From NCBI GenBank assembly GCA_903899015.1, contig CAIUHP010000046.1, forward strand, positions 1 through 64,000: a DNA stretch of 64,000 nt, given 5' to 3'. Each line of letters begins with the position of its first letter. Position 1 is the first letter of the stretch. The notes beneath the pieces are model-generated. The model was not told the origin of the DNA and ran no database searches. It saw only the letters and a list, made by a program, of their open reading frames with translations. The stretch comes from an uncultured Armatimonadota bacterium (GTDB lineage: Bacteria; Armatimonadota; Fimbriimonadia; Fimbriimonadales; Fimbriimonadaceae). The position numbers were made by a program, and so were the translations under genes. Positions 1 to 8,467 of the stretch are shown here, one piece after another.

Positions 1-1
1 A

Positions 2-148
2 CGCCGGTGTTGCGAAGTTGAAACCGTCTTCGGTCAAGTCAAACAGAACAAAGGATTTCGACGGTTACTGCTCAAGAGCAAAGAAAAAGTCCAAGTTGAA
101 CTCGGACTGCTCCTCCTTGCCCACAATCTCTCAAAAATTGCCGCCTGA
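2..148 (+). CDS. Transposase, C-terminal fragment (IS1182-like DDE)
   Basis: An open frame runs in from the left edge and stops with TGA at 146-148. Its 48 residues include VETVFGQVKQNKGFRRLLLK followed by a LLLLAHNLSKIA tail, which is how IS1182/IS4-like DDE transposases end: the Glu before xVFGQ is the usual third catalytic acid and the AHNL segment closes the RNase H-like fold. Only the C-terminus is visible, so I cannot say whether the element is complete. No terminal inverted repeat could be recognised in the following 100 nt. Its presence marks a possible insertion or rearrangement boundary just upstream of the sepF operon terminator. Confidence 0.75.
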   Translation, partial: RRCCEVETVFGQVKQNKGFRRLLLKSKEKVQVELGLLLLAHNLSKIAA

Positions 149-266
149 AGCAATTCGAAAGCTAACGGGCATCGATATTGGTTCGCAATGGGCCCCATTT
201 ATTGTTGATTAAGGCAATAACTACGCAATTGCTACGCGGCACGTCCAAACAACAGGCTCAAACAGG

Positions 267-296
267 AAAAAGGGGCCGCCTTTATGAGACGGCCCC
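267..296 (-). terminator. Rho-independent terminator of yggS-sepF
   Basis: Read on the minus strand, a GGGGCCG/CGGCCCC stem (272-278 with 290-296, 11-nt loop) is followed directly by five T residues. It lies about 20 nt after the sepF stop codon. The region between the transposase end and this hairpin (149-266) shows no gene. Confidence 0.85.
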
Positions 297-313
297 GTGA
301 TCCGTGAGAAATC

Positions 314-730
314 TTAATTGCGCATTGCAGTCATGCGAGGAGTCGGGGGAGCCACTTCCACATAGGCGTTTGCGGGAACGATGAGGTAGACATTGTCTCC
401 GATTTCTTCCCACGTGCCTTCTTGAGCGTAGTTCACACCGCACATGAAGTCCACAATCTTTTGTCGAGTAACCGCATCGGTCATTGTGAGATTGAGAATC
501 TGCTGATCTCCTCTTTTAAGACCATTTGCAGCAGCCATTGCGTCATCAAACGATGTGATTTGTCGTCTCACTGTGACGGTATATCGGTAGTTAGCTCGAA
601 CTTGAAGTCCGCCGTTTGCCGCTTTCTCTGGGGTCATCTCAGTTTCTTCCTCAATCTCTTCCGAGCGAGTAAAGATCCCAGCGATGCGACTCATAAAACC
701 AGGTTTATCCTGTATAACCATTTCATCCAT
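314..730 (-). CDS. sepF: Cell division protein SepF
   Basis: 138 residues. After a short N-terminal segment (MVIQDKPGFMSRIAGIF, resembling the membrane-anchoring amphipathic helix of SepF) and an acidic linker, residues 45-130 match the SepF/DUF552 fold: an RQITSFDDAMAAANGLKRGD segment, then QQILNLTMTDAVTRQKIVDF and an EEIGDNVYLIVPANAYVE strand. SepF bundles FtsZ filaments and ties them to the membrane at the division septum. The gene sits 30 nt after yggS, an association common in Gram-positive bacteria and cyanobacteria. A very strong Shine-Dalgarno (AGGAGGGG) lies 8 nt before ATG. Identification is from family pattern recognition and is firm. Confidence 0.93.
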   Translation of the reverse strand: MDEMVIQDKPGFMSRIAGIFTRSEEIEEETEMTPEKAANGGLQVRANYRYTVTVRRQITSFDDAMAAANGLKRGDQQILNLTMTDAVTRQKIVDFMCGVNYAQEGTWEEIGDNVYLIVPANAYVEVAPPTPRMTAMRN

Positions 731-760
731 GATTTAAGCCCCTCCTAATAGGGTGGTTCG

Positions 761-1411
761 TTACTGTCTTGATCCGAAGATCGCCGTTCCAATTCTGATG
801 TGGCTCGCTCCTTCCTGGATCGCCACCTCAAAGTCCCCGCTCATTCCCATACTGATGCTTTCTGATCCAACTCTCTCGGCCAAGCTCCTGAGTTCCTTAA
901 AGTAAGGACGCATTTGCTCTGGTTCAAGACCGGCTGGTCCAATCGTCATCAGTCCACGAAAGTGTACGTGCTTAGATTGTAAAAGCTTCGCATGGAGTTC
1001 GTCAAGCTCGAAGGGTGCAATTCCAGACTTTTGGACCTCAGAAGCGATATTCACTTCGATAAAGCAGTCGATCGAGTGTTGCGCCTTGTCTGCTTCAAAA
1101 ACCTGCGGTTCCTTGCAAAAAGTATGGACGGTTGAAAAGACGGAAGCGATTCGCTTCGCTTTATTTGATTGAAGGGTTCCAATAAAATGCCAATGAATGT
1201 CCTTCGGCATTGCCTCAATCTTAGGCAAGGCCTCTTGCAGGCGACTCTCACCAAAATGTCGGATTCCTAAGGCATAGGCTTCTTGGAGGAGCTCAAGAGG
1301 TTGTGTTTTTGAAACGGCAACCAAGGTGATCTCTTCCGGTCTCCGGTTCGCACTTTTGGCGGCCAGATCAATTCTCGTTTGAATGTTCTCAAGTTGAGAT
1401 TTGATGGACAT
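761..1411 (-). CDS. yggS: PLP homeostasis protein YggS/PLPBP
   Basis: 216 residues from ATG 1411. The product is the single-domain TIM-barrel PLP-binding protein that buffers pyridoxal 5'-phosphate and affects amino-acid and keto-acid balance in the cytosol. Diagnostic features are LVAVSKTQP with the Schiff-base Lys35, HFGESRLQEA, WHFIGTLQSNKAKR, the GLMTIGP strand and the phosphate-binding SMGMSGDFEVAIQEGA and IRIGTAIFG near the end. An in-frame GTG at 1441 would add ten residues (RATSRYPSL) unlike the family, and the ATG at 1411 has a TACCCT hexamer exactly 6 nt before it, so I prefer the shorter form. It is the first gene of the yggS-sepF operon. Confidence 0.93.
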   Translation of the reverse strand: MSIKSQLENIQTRIDLAAKSANRRPEEITLVAVSKTQPLELLQEAYALGIRHFGESRLQEALPKIEAMPKDIHWHFIGTLQSNKAKRIASVFSTVHTFCKEPQVFEADKAQHSIDCFIEVNIASEVQKSGIAPFELDELHAKLLQSKHVHFRGLMTIGPAGLEPEQMRPYFKELRSLAERVGSESISMGMSGDFEVAIQEGASHIRIGTAIFGSRQ

Positions 1412-1538
1412 AAGGCTAGGGTACCGCGAGGTAGCTCTCACAAAGGGAGAGAGAGCTTCGAACTTTATCTCCGGTACCTCCCCTCCTTGGTGAGATGATT
1501 GTTCCTATCTGTTATGTGCGTTCTGGACGAGGGCTAAC

Positions 1539-1568
1539 CTGTCATTTTGTAGTGTCAGCAGGTATAAC
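1539..1568 (+). promoter_or_regulatory. Putative hisB promoter (leaderless)
   Basis: CTGTCA at 1539-1544 and TATAAC at 1563-1568 are separated by 18 bp and match the sigma-70-type consensus at 4 and 5 of 6 positions. The -10 box ends only 6 nt before the hisB ATG, so transcription should start at or next to the start codon. No Shine-Dalgarno sequence is present in front of hisB. Confidence 0.5.
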
Positions 1569-1574
1569 CCTCGC

Positions 1575-2180
1575 ATGAGCAAGGAAGCCCCTGGCGTCCG
1601 CTATGCGGAGATTTATAGAGAGACTGCAGAAACGCGCATTCAAGTAGTTCTTGACTTGGATGGCGGTACGCGTCGTGATATCTCTACGGGCATTGGCTTT
1701 TTTGACCATATGCTTGCTCAATTAGCATTTCACGGTCAATTTGATATCGGCATCAGTGCTGAAGGCGATTTGGAAATCGATGACCACCACACCGTTGAAG
1801 ATGTTGGAATTGTTCTCGGGAAAGCCCTTGCTCAAGCGCTTGATCAGTCAGATCCTATTGTCCGATATGGCAATTCGATTACCCCGATGGACGAATCGCT
1901 CGTGATGGTGGCGCTTGATTTTAGCGGTCGTGGAGGACTTTTCTACGACGTTGAATTTACGCGAGAAATGATCGGCGAGATGTCGACTGAGTGTGTACGC
2001 GAGTTTTTCCGAGCCCTGGCGTCCCATGCAGGAATTACGCTGCACATTAGGAAGATTGCTGGTGAGAATAATCACCATATTGCCGAAGCGATGTTCAAAG
2101 GCTTCGGACTCGCTATGCATGAAGCTACGAGACGTTCTGAGCGGCGGGGCTCTTCGTCTACCAAGGGGTCTCGAGACTGA
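1575..2180 (+). CDS. hisB: Imidazoleglycerol-phosphate dehydratase
   Basis: 201 residues. Catalyses dehydration of imidazole-glycerol phosphate to imidazole-acetol phosphate in histidine biosynthesis. Seen in the protein: TGIGFFDHMLAQLAFHG, the metal-binding DDHHTVEDVGI, and a second metal site IAGENNHHIAEAMFKGFG, all in the order of the monofunctional enzyme, with no phosphatase domain. The C-terminus carries a short basic/Ser tail (RRSERRGSSSTKGSRD) beyond the family core. It begins a his cluster with hisH overlapping its stop codon. The upstream sequence offers a -10 box but no ribosome-binding site, suggesting a leaderless transcript. Confidence 0.97.
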   Translation: MSKEAPGVRYAEIYRETAETRIQVVLDLDGGTRRDISTGIGFFDHMLAQLAFHGQFDIGISAEGDLEIDDHHTVEDVGIVLGKALAQALDQSDPIVRYGNSITPMDESLVMVALDFSGRGGLFYDVEFTREMIGEMSTECVREFFRALASHAGITLHIRKIAGENNHHIAEAMFKGFGLAMHEATRRSERRGSSSTKGSRD

Positions 2181-2767
2181 TTACGGTTCTCGACTACGGC
2201 ATGGGAAACCTCCGTTCAGTAGAAAAAGCCATTGAATATATAGGCTTTGATTGCCGGGTCTCCAATAATATTCACGGAGCCTCGAAGCTGATTATTCCGG
2301 GTGTCGGCGCGTTTGGGGCTGCGATGGAGCGCCTCAAGCCGATCGAAGTTGAGATAAAAGCTTTCGCGGCTTCCGGTGGCCCATTATTGGGCATCTGTCT
2401 TGGCCAACAGTTATTGTTTGACGTGAGCGAAGAGCATGGCGAAACCGAAGGGCTCGGACTAATTGCTGGACGAGTGCGTTATTTCCCCCCTGACATGGGC
2501 CTGAAAGTTCCTCATATTGGCTGGAGTGCGATCGACTACAAAATTGAAGGCGGGCTCGCCAAGGACGGGCACGACGGGGAACAAGTCTTTTTCGTCCACT
2601 CTCTCTATACCGATTGCTTTGAGACTCAAGACGTCGCTGCGACTGCGGATTATGGTTTGACATTCGCGGCTGCGGTTCAAAAAGAGAATGTCTGGGGAAC
2701 TCAATTCCATCCCGAAAAGAGTAGCTCGGTTGGTCTGCGTATCCTTAAAAATTTCCTCGAATGCTAA
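2177..2767 (+). CDS. hisH: Imidazole glycerol phosphate synthase, glutaminase subunit (CTG start)
   Basis: HisH supplies ammonia from glutamine to HisF. The frame reads (L)ITVLDYGMGNLRSVEKA, so the family N-terminus begins upstream of the first ATG (2201), which falls inside the conserved DYGMGN motif and would remove the first strand. Between the preceding in-frame stop (2138) and that ATG there is no ATG, GTG or TTG; the codon at the expected start is CTG (2177-2179), overlapping the hisB stop as CTGA, with AAGGGG 8 nt upstream. I therefore place the start at CTG, giving 196 residues. The nucleophile is Cys74 in GICLGQQ; His and Glu are in QFHPEKS. hisA overlaps its end by 7 nt. hisF is not in the window. 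Confidence 0.9.
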   Translation: MITVLDYGMGNLRSVEKAIEYIGFDCRVSNNIHGASKLIIPGVGAFGAAMERLKPIEVEIKAFAASGGPLLGICLGQQLLFDVSEEHGETEGLGLIAGRVRYFPPDMGLKVPHIGWSAIDYKIEGGLAKDGHDGEQVFFVHSLYTDCFETQDVAATADYGLTFAAAVQKENVWGTQFHPEKSSSVGLRILKNFLEC

Positions 2768-3489
2768 TACTTCCAGCCATTGATCTTCGTGCCGGACAAT
2801 GCGTCCGCTTAACTCAAGGCGATTACGCCCAAGAAAAGGTGTACGACTCAGATCCCGTAAAGGTCGCCTTGGATTTCCAAGATGAAGGCGCGCAGTGGAT
2901 CCATATCGTGGATCTTGATGGAGCCAAGAGCGGAGAACCTCAGAACTGGGATGCCCTTCAATCTATTTTGAGGTCCGTCGATTGTTCCGTCGAAGTCGGC
3001 GGAGGAGTCAGAAGTCCGGAAACGGCAAGACGCCTGATTGACATGGGTGCATCACGCGTTGTTGTGGGAACGAAACTCATTCAAGATCCCGAGTTAGCGG
3101 CGCAAATGTTTGCCGAGTTTGGAGAAAAGATCGTTGCCGGCATTGACGCCAGGAACGGTCAAGTCGCGGTAGCGGGATGGATTGAGCAATCGTCGACGAC
3201 AGCAATCGAACTTGCAAAGCGGATGGAATCTCAGGGTGCGAAGAGGATTATCTTGACCGATATCTCGAAGGACGGGATGCTTTCTGGGCCCAATTTAGAA
3301 TTGCTGGACGCTGTTAGCCAAGCGGTTGCGATACCGATTATTCACAGTGGCGGAATAGGCGTACTAGAAGACTTGAAATTGCTGTACGATAAAGCGAAAG
3401 TTCGCCCTGAAGGGGTGATTGTCGGACGCGCTATTTATGAGGGACGATTCACGGTGAAAGAAGCTTGTGAACTATCCGCATCCTTTTAG
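2761..3489 (+). CDS. hisA: ProFAR isomerase HisA
   Basis: 242 residues, the usual length for HisA. The enzyme performs the Amadori rearrangement of ProFAR to PRFAR, the substrate of HisF/HisH. The (beta-alpha)8 signature is clear: LILPAIDLRAGQCVRLTQGD at the start with the catalytic base Asp, the first phosphate loop SVEVGGGVRS, GIDARNGQVAVAGW, ILTDISKDGMLSGPN with the second catalytic Asp, and IIHSGGIG plus GVIVGRAIYEGRF for the second phosphate site. The ATG lies inside the end of hisH (7-nt overlap), consistent with translational coupling. Confidence 0.97.
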   Translation: MLILPAIDLRAGQCVRLTQGDYAQEKVYDSDPVKVALDFQDEGAQWIHIVDLDGAKSGEPQNWDALQSILRSVDCSVEVGGGVRSPETARRLIDMGASRVVVGTKLIQDPELAAQMFAEFGEKIVAGIDARNGQVAVAGWIEQSSTTAIELAKRMESQGAKRIILTDISKDGMLSGPNLELLDAVSQAVAIPIIHSGGIGVLEDLKLLYDKAKVRPEGVIVGRAIYEGRFTVKEACELSASF

Positions 3490-3523
3490 TTGGGTGTCCG
3501 TAGTATCTGGTTGATATCGATTA

Positions 3524-3838
3524 ATGATGAGTGGATTCATGCTTTTTCACCTACCTTTGTTAGCTTATTTGGATCCGGGCCAGATTGCGGTGATGATTCC
3601 GATTTTCGCGCTTTCAATTCCCATAGTCGCGATGTTGATAAAGCATCAACAGCGAATGGCTGAGATTATTCACGGCACCGCTCGACAACAAGGTGATGCG
3701 GAAATCGCACAGTTGCGAAGTGAAGTTTACGAACTCAAGCAACTCGTTCATCAACAGATGATCTCGGTTGATTCTTTGGTGTCGATGAAAGTGAAAGACA
3801 CTGACACGCCATTACAGCAGCGGCTGGAGCAACGGTAG
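3524..3838 (+). CDS. Small membrane protein with coiled coil (PspB-like layout)
   Basis: 104 residues. One hydrophobic segment near residues 18-40 (IAVMIPIFALSIPIVAMLI) is followed by a charged, heptad-like region (GDAEIAQLRSEVYELKQLVH) and a short C-terminal tail ending RLEQR. The plan of one N-terminal helix then a cytoplasmic coiled coil resembles phage-shock protein B, but I do not recognise a named family and infer no function. It starts 34 nt after hisA and ends with TAG immediately before the ATG of a related gene. Residues from AEIAQL to LVSM align without gaps to that neighbour, so the pair arose by tandem duplication. Confidence 0.75.
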   Translation: MMSGFMLFHLPLLAYLDPGQIAVMIPIFALSIPIVAMLIKHQQRMAEIIHGTARQQGDAEIAQLRSEVYELKQLVHQQMISVDSLVSMKVKDTDTPLQQRLEQR

Positions 3839-4120
3839 ATGCACGAATTCTTCATTTTTATGGTGCTTCTCCTTGCTGTGGTCATTGCCATCGTAATCAT
3901 TGCAACACACCATGTAAGAAAGATGGCGGAACTTGAAAACAGAAAGAATGACAACGGATCCACTAGCCGAATCAATGCGCTAGAAGCCGAAGTGGCAAGC
4001 CTTAGGCAAATCGTTGCGGAGTAGGCCATTGCGTTGGATGACGTTTCGTCCATGCACCGCCGCCTTCTGGATCGAGCCATTACGGATTCTGGTATTCGAG
4101 AACGACTCGAAACGAAGTAG
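3839..4120 (+). pseudogene. Tandem paralogue of the small membrane protein, interrupted by TAG
   Basis: ATG follows the previous stop with no gap and in the same frame. The first 61 codons give a hydrophobic helix (FFIFMVLLLAVVIAIVIIAT) and coiled coil ending SLRQIVAE, then TAG (4022-4024). The same frame continues with AIALDDVSSM and ends RLETK TAG at 4118-4120. This continuation matches the tail of the upstream paralogue (QMISVDSLVSM, ending RLEQR), and the internal TAG sits exactly opposite a CAG (Gln) codon there, so one C-to-T change explains it. TAG is the normal stop of other genes here (for example hisA and rmlD), so readthrough is unlikely. The truncated 61-residue form keeps the helix and most of the coil and may still be made. 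Confidence 0.7.
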
Positions 4121-4131
4121 CTTCCTACTGC

Positions 4132-4150
4132 TGGCTCGCATCCTTGAGCC
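4132..4150 (+). other. Small hairpin upstream of rpoB
   Basis: GGCTC at 4132-4136 pairs with GAGCC at 4146-4150 around a 9-nt loop; A-rich sequence follows rather than T. It may end the his-associated transcript or do nothing. The rest of 4121-4218 shows no gene. CTTGAGC (4143-4149) and GCTCAAG (4177-4183) also form an inverted pair, 27 nt apart. Confidence 0.3.
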
Positions 4151-4218
4151 TAAAACCCACCCGGGAATAAAAACTTGCTCAAGCGAGTAAGGAAAGGTTT
4201 GTCAAGCCATTAAATTTG

Positions 4219-4247
4219 TTGATTTCGTAACGTGGGCCGGGTATAGT
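4219..4247 (+). promoter_or_regulatory. rpoB promoter
   Basis: TTGATT (4219-4224) and TATAGT (4242-4247) are separated by exactly 17 bp, a good sigma-70-type promoter. The start site would be near 4254, leaving a leader of about 25 nt that contains GGAGG 4 nt before ATG 4279. The alternative upstream GTG (4246) lies inside the -10 box and is excluded. Confidence 0.75.
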
Positions 4248-4278
4248 GAAAGTTCGCGCACACACGTCCGGAGGCTTG

Positions 4279-7200
4279 ATGAGAATTATTCAGCCGACCT
4301 CGAAGCGAATCGGCCGGTTCCTCGAGGTCCCAAACTTAATCGAACTACAGCTTAACTCATACAAGTGGTTTCTGGAAGAGGGACTCCCAGAACTTTTCAC
4401 CACTTTCAGCCCAATCTGGGATTTCACACAGACAAACTACATAGAACTCGTCAGCTTTACGCTCGGTGAACCGAAGTACTCCATCCAGGAGTGCCGAGAT
4501 CGAGATATGACCTTTGAGGCGCCTATTAAGGCGATCGTCCGTTTTGGCGGACGAGAAAGGGAAGTGATCGAATCTGAGGTTTATCTCGGCGATCTCCCCC
4601 TGATGACAGACAAGGGAACGTTCATTATCAATGGACGCGAGCGGGTAATCGTTAGCCAGCTCAGCCGATCTCCAGGTCTTTACTTTGAAGAAGGTGTGGA
4701 CAGCTCGATGCAAGTCATCGTGTCTGCTCGCGTCATTCCGAATGAAGGTCCTTGGCTTGAAGTTGAGTCGGATGCGAATTTCGTCGTTCGAACCCAAATC
4801 AGTCAGACAAAGAAACTTCCTCTCACTCAGCTGATCAAGGCGCTCTTTTACTTTGAAAGAGGCCGGGGTCGGTCGTATCACGTGATAGCTAAGGCCGCTG
4901 GAAAGCGGATCGTTGAGCCGATCGTGGATATCGAGACAGGTGAAGTTCTCGTTGAAACTGGCACTTTGTTGACGGAAGAGATTATCTCGGGAATTCCGGA
5001 AGCCATTCAGCAGTCGAAGGTCTTTGCTGAGACTCCACTTGGAACGAACGAAGACATCCTCAGGGCATTCAGTAAGAATGTCGTTCTCGAAGAGCCAGAT
5101 GTCGAGACTCTAATCGGCAAGCGCCCTCTCGAAGACATTGTTGATGGTGACGAAGTCATCATCAAGAAGGGTGAGAAGATCGAGCGCGAAACCGCAAAGC
5201 GAATCGAATCACTTAAGTTGGCGACCCTGCCAGTGCTTGATGTTTTGGGTCTTGTCGAATCCACATTGGAAGCTGACCCGACTCACACCTCACGAGAAGC
5301 TCTGCTCGATATCTACAAGCGACTTCGACCCGGTGAAGCAGCTAACGAAGAAGCTGCCAAGCAATTGGTATACGGATTGTTCTTCGATGTTAAGCGCTAC
5401 GACCTTGGAAAGGTTGGACGCCGCTTCCTTAATCAGAAGCTGCATATTGATGTACCACTTGGAACTCGAAGCCTTACTTCAGAGGACCTTGCTGGCATCT
5501 TGCAAGCGATGTTGCCTTACGTTCAGCGTGAAGCGGAGCGAGATGACATTGACGACTTGAAGAATAAGCGTGTTCGAAGTGTTGGTGAACTCCTACAGAG
5601 CCAACTCCGACTCGGATTTGTCCGAATGGAGAAGGTTGCGCGAGAGCGAATGACTTCAACGGATCAGGAGAATTTGCTCCCCGGAATCATTCTTAGCGTC
5701 AAGCCAGTCAGCGCATCGATCAAGAGCTTCTTCAGTAGCAACCAGCTGTCAACGTTTATGGATCAGACGAATCCGCTTTCGGAAATCACGAATAAGCGAC
5801 GTTTGTCATCCCTTGGACCTGGTGGTTTGCAGCGAACAAGCGCCAAGCTTGAAGTTCGTGACGTCCACCGTTCGCACTACGGTCGAATCTGTCCGATTGA
5901 AACACCAGAAGGTCCAAACATTGGACTTATCTCGCAGCTCACGACTCATGCTCGAGTTGACGAGTTCGGGTTCATCATGACTCCGTACCGTAAGGTAACT
6001 AACGGACATGTAACCGACGATATCGTCTATTTGACGGCTCAAGAGGAAACGGGGCAGCTCGTTTTGCCTGCTGACGTTGAAACCGACGAGACCGGCTTCA
6101 TTGTAAACGAGCGAGTTCAGTGCCGATGCGCTGGTGGTGACATTGGTGGTGCAAGCTACCCTCTTACTACTCGCGACAAGATCGACTACATGGACGTTTC
6201 GCCCGTGCAGATCATCTCCGTTGCGACCGCGCTTATTCCATTCCTTGAGAACGACGACGCCAACCGTGCCCTTATGGGTGCGAACATGCAACGCCAGGCT
6301 GTTCCAACCCTTCGGTCTGAACGACCGCTGGTTGGTACCGGTTATGAGCGAGTAGCGGCAGTTGACTCTGGAGCAGCGGTAGTTGCCAAAGCTTCGGGCG
6401 TAGTTGAATACGTTACTTCTCTTGAGATTCGTGTTCGAAACGATGACGGCGAGCTTCAGAAGTATCCGCTCATGCATCTGGTGCAGAGCAACAAATCGAC
6501 CTGTTTCACTCACCGACCGGTTGTGAATCTTGGTCAGCGAGTCCTAAAGGGCGATGCTCTTGCGGACGGCGCTTGTTGCGATAATGCTCAACTTGCTCTT
6601 GGCAAGAACGTCTTAGTCGCGTTTATGCCTTGGAACGGATACAACTATGAAGACGCCATCCTCATCTCGGAGCGCATGGTTAAGGACGATGTCTATACGT
6701 CGATTCACATCGAACGACATGAGACGGAAGCCGTTGATACCAAGCTTGGACCGGAAGAAATTACTCGCGACATTCCAAACGTCGGCGAAGATGCTCTGAA
6801 GGATCTGGATGAGAACGGAATTATTCGAATTGGCGCAGAAGTGCGACCGGAAGACATTCTTGTCGGTAAGGTAGCTCCGAAGGGCCAGGTTGAGATGACT
6901 GCTGAAGAGCGACTCATTATCGCGATCTTTGGTAAAAAAGCAGAAGAGACTCGAGACGTTTCACTCCGATTGCCACACGGCGAAAAGGGAATTATCGTCG
7001 ACGTCAAGGTCTTTAGCCGCTACAAGTACCTCAGCCCATCGATTAACTACATTTACAAGGAAAGCAAGAAGCGAGAGCGACTTGTTTGCGATCGAACCGA
7101 CGAGCCTCTTCTCCAGATTCCTGGTGATGAATTGCCAGCCGGTACGAATATGACTGTTCAGGTTTATGTTGCCCAAAAGCGAAAGCTGATGGTTGGTGAC

Positions 7201-8295
7201 AAGATGGCCGGACGTCACGGAAACAAGGGAGTTATCTCCAAGGTTTTGGCTGCGGAAGACATGCCGTTCCTTTCGGATGGTACGCCGGTTGATATTGTTC
7301 TGAACCCACTTGGTGTTCCGAGTCGTATGAACATCGGTCAGATCCTTGAGACCCACCTTGGGTACGTCGGAAAGCACTTGGGAATCGAGTATCGATGCCC
7401 AGCTTTTGAAGGCGCTACAGAAGGTGAGATTCTTGGTGAGATGGATCGACTCGCAAATCACATGCGTGGTCAAGCGCTTGCCGCTTACATCAATGCCGAA
7501 TTGCTTCTCGATATTCGATTTGAGAGAGATGACACCTTTGACCAGATGATGGTCAAGGTTGAAGAGCGACTCCGAAAACTCGGAACCAACGGTCTGGAGC
7601 GAGTCTCCCGAATCGTCGGCGCTCCTCCTGTCAAGACACTTGGTGAGCTTGGCGAAGTCGATCTCGAAACGTTTGTTCCCGAAGTACCTGAGGATGAAAT
7701 TGGTGAGGAAGCTGTCATTGCAGACGCTGAGGTCTACCAAGGCATTCTTGCGAACATTGAGCGAAATATCTTTGATCGCGCTGGTATCGATCCTGAAACA
7801 TGTAAGAGCAGCATCCGAGATGGTCTGACCGGTGAGAAATTGCCGAACAACATCACGGTAGGAATGATCTACATGCTGAAGCTCGAGCACCTTGCGGACG
7901 AGAAGATTCACGCACGTTCTATCGGCCCATACTCGCTCGTCACGCAGCAGCCACTCGGTGGTAAAGCTCAGTTTGGTGGCCAGCGATTTGGAGAAATGGA
8001 AGTGTGGGCTCTTGAAGCTTACGGTGCGGCATACACTCTCCAAGAGTTGCTCACGATCAAGTCTGACGACGTCAACGGACGTGTAAAGGCTTACGAGAGC
8101 ATTGTTAAAGGTGAGACGCTTGCCGAGCCAGGTATTCCTGAGTCGTTCAAGATTCTAGTGAATGAACTTCGGTCACTTTGTTTGAAGGTGGCGGTTGAAG
8201 ACGTCGCGAACAAGGAGCTTCCGTTGAAGGATCTAGATGAGCTTAACGGTGGAGACGACATGCGTCTCGCCCGCTCAGTCGGCTTCTTTAACTAA
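4279..8295 (+). CDS. rpoB: DNA-directed RNA polymerase subunit beta
   Basis: 1338 residues from ATG 4279, chosen because GGAGG precedes it and the promoter overlaps the earlier GTG. Beta forms one pincer of the polymerase clamp and part of the active centre. Family landmarks are present: [15 protein letters not shown], the fork/rif region [76 protein letters not shown], and near the end [20 protein letters not shown] and [15 protein letters not shown]. In the rifampicin pocket, Asn505 replaces the His526-equivalent and Thr492 the Gln513-equivalent (E. coli numbering). No rplJ/rplL precedes it, unlike the usual bacterial order. rpoC follows after a 172-nt gap with a perfect hairpin. Confidence 0.98.
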   Translation: MRIIQPTSKRIGRFLEVPNLIELQLNSYKWFLEEGLPELFTTFSPIWDFTQTNYIELVSFTLGEPKYSIQECRDRDMTFEAPIKAIVRFGGREREVIESEVYLGDLPLMTDKGTFIINGRERVIVSQLSRSPGLYFEEGVDSSMQVIVSARVIPNEGPWLEVESDANFVVRTQISQTKKLPLTQLIKALFYFERGRGRSYHVIAKAAGKRIVEPIVDIETGEVLVETGTLLTEEIISGIPEAIQQSKVFAETPLGTNEDILRAFSKNVVLEEPDVETLIGKRPLEDIVDGDEVIIKKGEKIERETAKRIESLKLATLPVLDVLGLVESTLEADPTHTSREALLDIYKRLRPGEAANEEAAKQLVYGLFFDVKRYDLGKVGRRFLNQKLHIDVPLGTRSLTSEDLAGILQAMLPYVQREAERDDIDDLKNKRVRSVGELLQSQLRLGFVRMEKVARERMTSTDQENLLPGIILSVKPVSASIKSFFSSNQLSTFMDQTNPLSEITNKRRLSSLGPGGLQRTSAKLEVRDVHRSHYGRICPIETPEGPNIGLISQLTTHARVDEFGFIMTPYRKVTNGHVTDDIVYLTAQEETGQLVLPADVETDETGFIVNERVQCRCAGGDIGGASYPLTTRDKIDYMDVSPVQIISVATALIPFLENDDANRALMGANMQRQAVPTLRSERPLVGTGYERVAAVDSGAAVVAKASGVVEYVTSLEIRVRNDDGELQKYPLMHLVQSNKSTCFTHRPVVNLGQRVLKGDALADGACCDNAQLALGKNVLVAFMPWNGYNYEDAILISERMVKDDVYTSIHIERHETEAVDTKLGPEEITRDIPNVGEDALKDLDENGIIRIGAEVRPEDILVGKVAPKGQVEMTAEERLIIAIFGKKAEETRDVSLRLPHGEKGIIVDVKVFSRYKYLSPSINYIYKESKKRERLVCDRTDEPLLQIPGDELPAGTNMTVQVYVAQKRKLMVGDKMAGRHGNKGVISKVLAAEDMPFLSDGTPVDIVLNPLGVPSRMNIGQILETHLGYVGKHLGIEYRCPAFEGATEGEILGEMDRLANHMRGQALAAYINAELLLDIRFERDDTFDQMMVKVEERLRKLGTNGLERVSRIVGAPPVKTLGELGEVDLETFVPEVPEDEIGEEAVIADAEVYQGILANIERNIFDRAGIDPETCKSSIRDGLTGEKLPNNITVGMIYMLKLEHLADEKIHARSIGPYSLVTQQPLGGKAQFGGQRFGEMEVWALEAYGAAYTLQELLTIKSDDVNGRVKAYESIVKGETLAEPGIPESFKILVNELRSLCLKVAVEDVANKELPLKDLDELNGGDDMRLARSVGFFN

Positions 8296-8301
8296 GGAAT
8301 C

Positions 8302-8334
8302 GTCCGGACGGTCACATAAAGTGACCGTCCGGAC
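8302..8334 (+). repeat. Perfect 14-bp inverted repeat between rpoB and rpoC
   Basis: GTCCGGACGGTCAC (8302-8315) and its exact complement (8321-8334) enclose the loop ATAAA, 6 nt after the rpoB stop. No T tract follows on either strand (CTAAAAG on plus), so it is not a standard terminator. It could be an RNase processing site, an attenuator or a pause hairpin separating rpoB from rpoC expression. Confidence 0.85.
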
Positions 8335-8385
8335 CTAAAAGTTTATGCGGTTGAGTTTGTCCGCTGGTTTGTCGAAGGATCGACA

Positions 8386-8451
8386 ATGCCTTCAAACTAC
8401 GATCGCCGAATTGTGAATCGGTTGGATCTCGCTCTAAAAGGCGGGAAGTAG
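8386..8451 (+). CDS. Possible 21-codon leader ORF before rpoC
   Basis: ATG 8386 is preceded at 6 nt by GAAGGA and opens a 21-codon frame (MPSNYDRRIVNRLDLALKGG and a final K) that ends at TAG 8449-8451. That stop overlaps AGGAG, the only ribosome-binding site available to rpoC, 16 nt before its ATG. The product is basic with no recognisable domain. The arrangement would allow coupling of rpoC translation to a leader peptide, but an ORF this short can arise by chance. Confidence 0.3.
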   Translation: MPSNYDRRIVNRLDLALKGGK

Positions 8452-8467
8452 GAGATAAGAAAGATAT

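Noticed and set aside
3524-4120. Readthrough or reassignment of TAG joining the two small membrane proteins
   Set aside because: TAG ends other genes in the window, and the first copy's TAG is followed directly by a new ATG; simple nonsense mutation is sufficient.
4143-4183. CTTGAGC and GCTCAAG upstream of rpoB as a HAIR site
   Set aside because: The half-sites are 27 nt apart instead of 7, so HspR binding is not expected.
4246-4278. GTG 4246 as rpoB start
   Set aside because: The codon is inside the TATAGT -10 box; ATG 4279 has GGAGG and the usual N-terminus.
6961-8043. 360-codon open frame antisense to rpoB
   Set aside because: Shadow of rpoB codon usage (many CGA, GAG and AAG codons leave few stops on the other strand); the product resembles no protein family and rpoB is certain.
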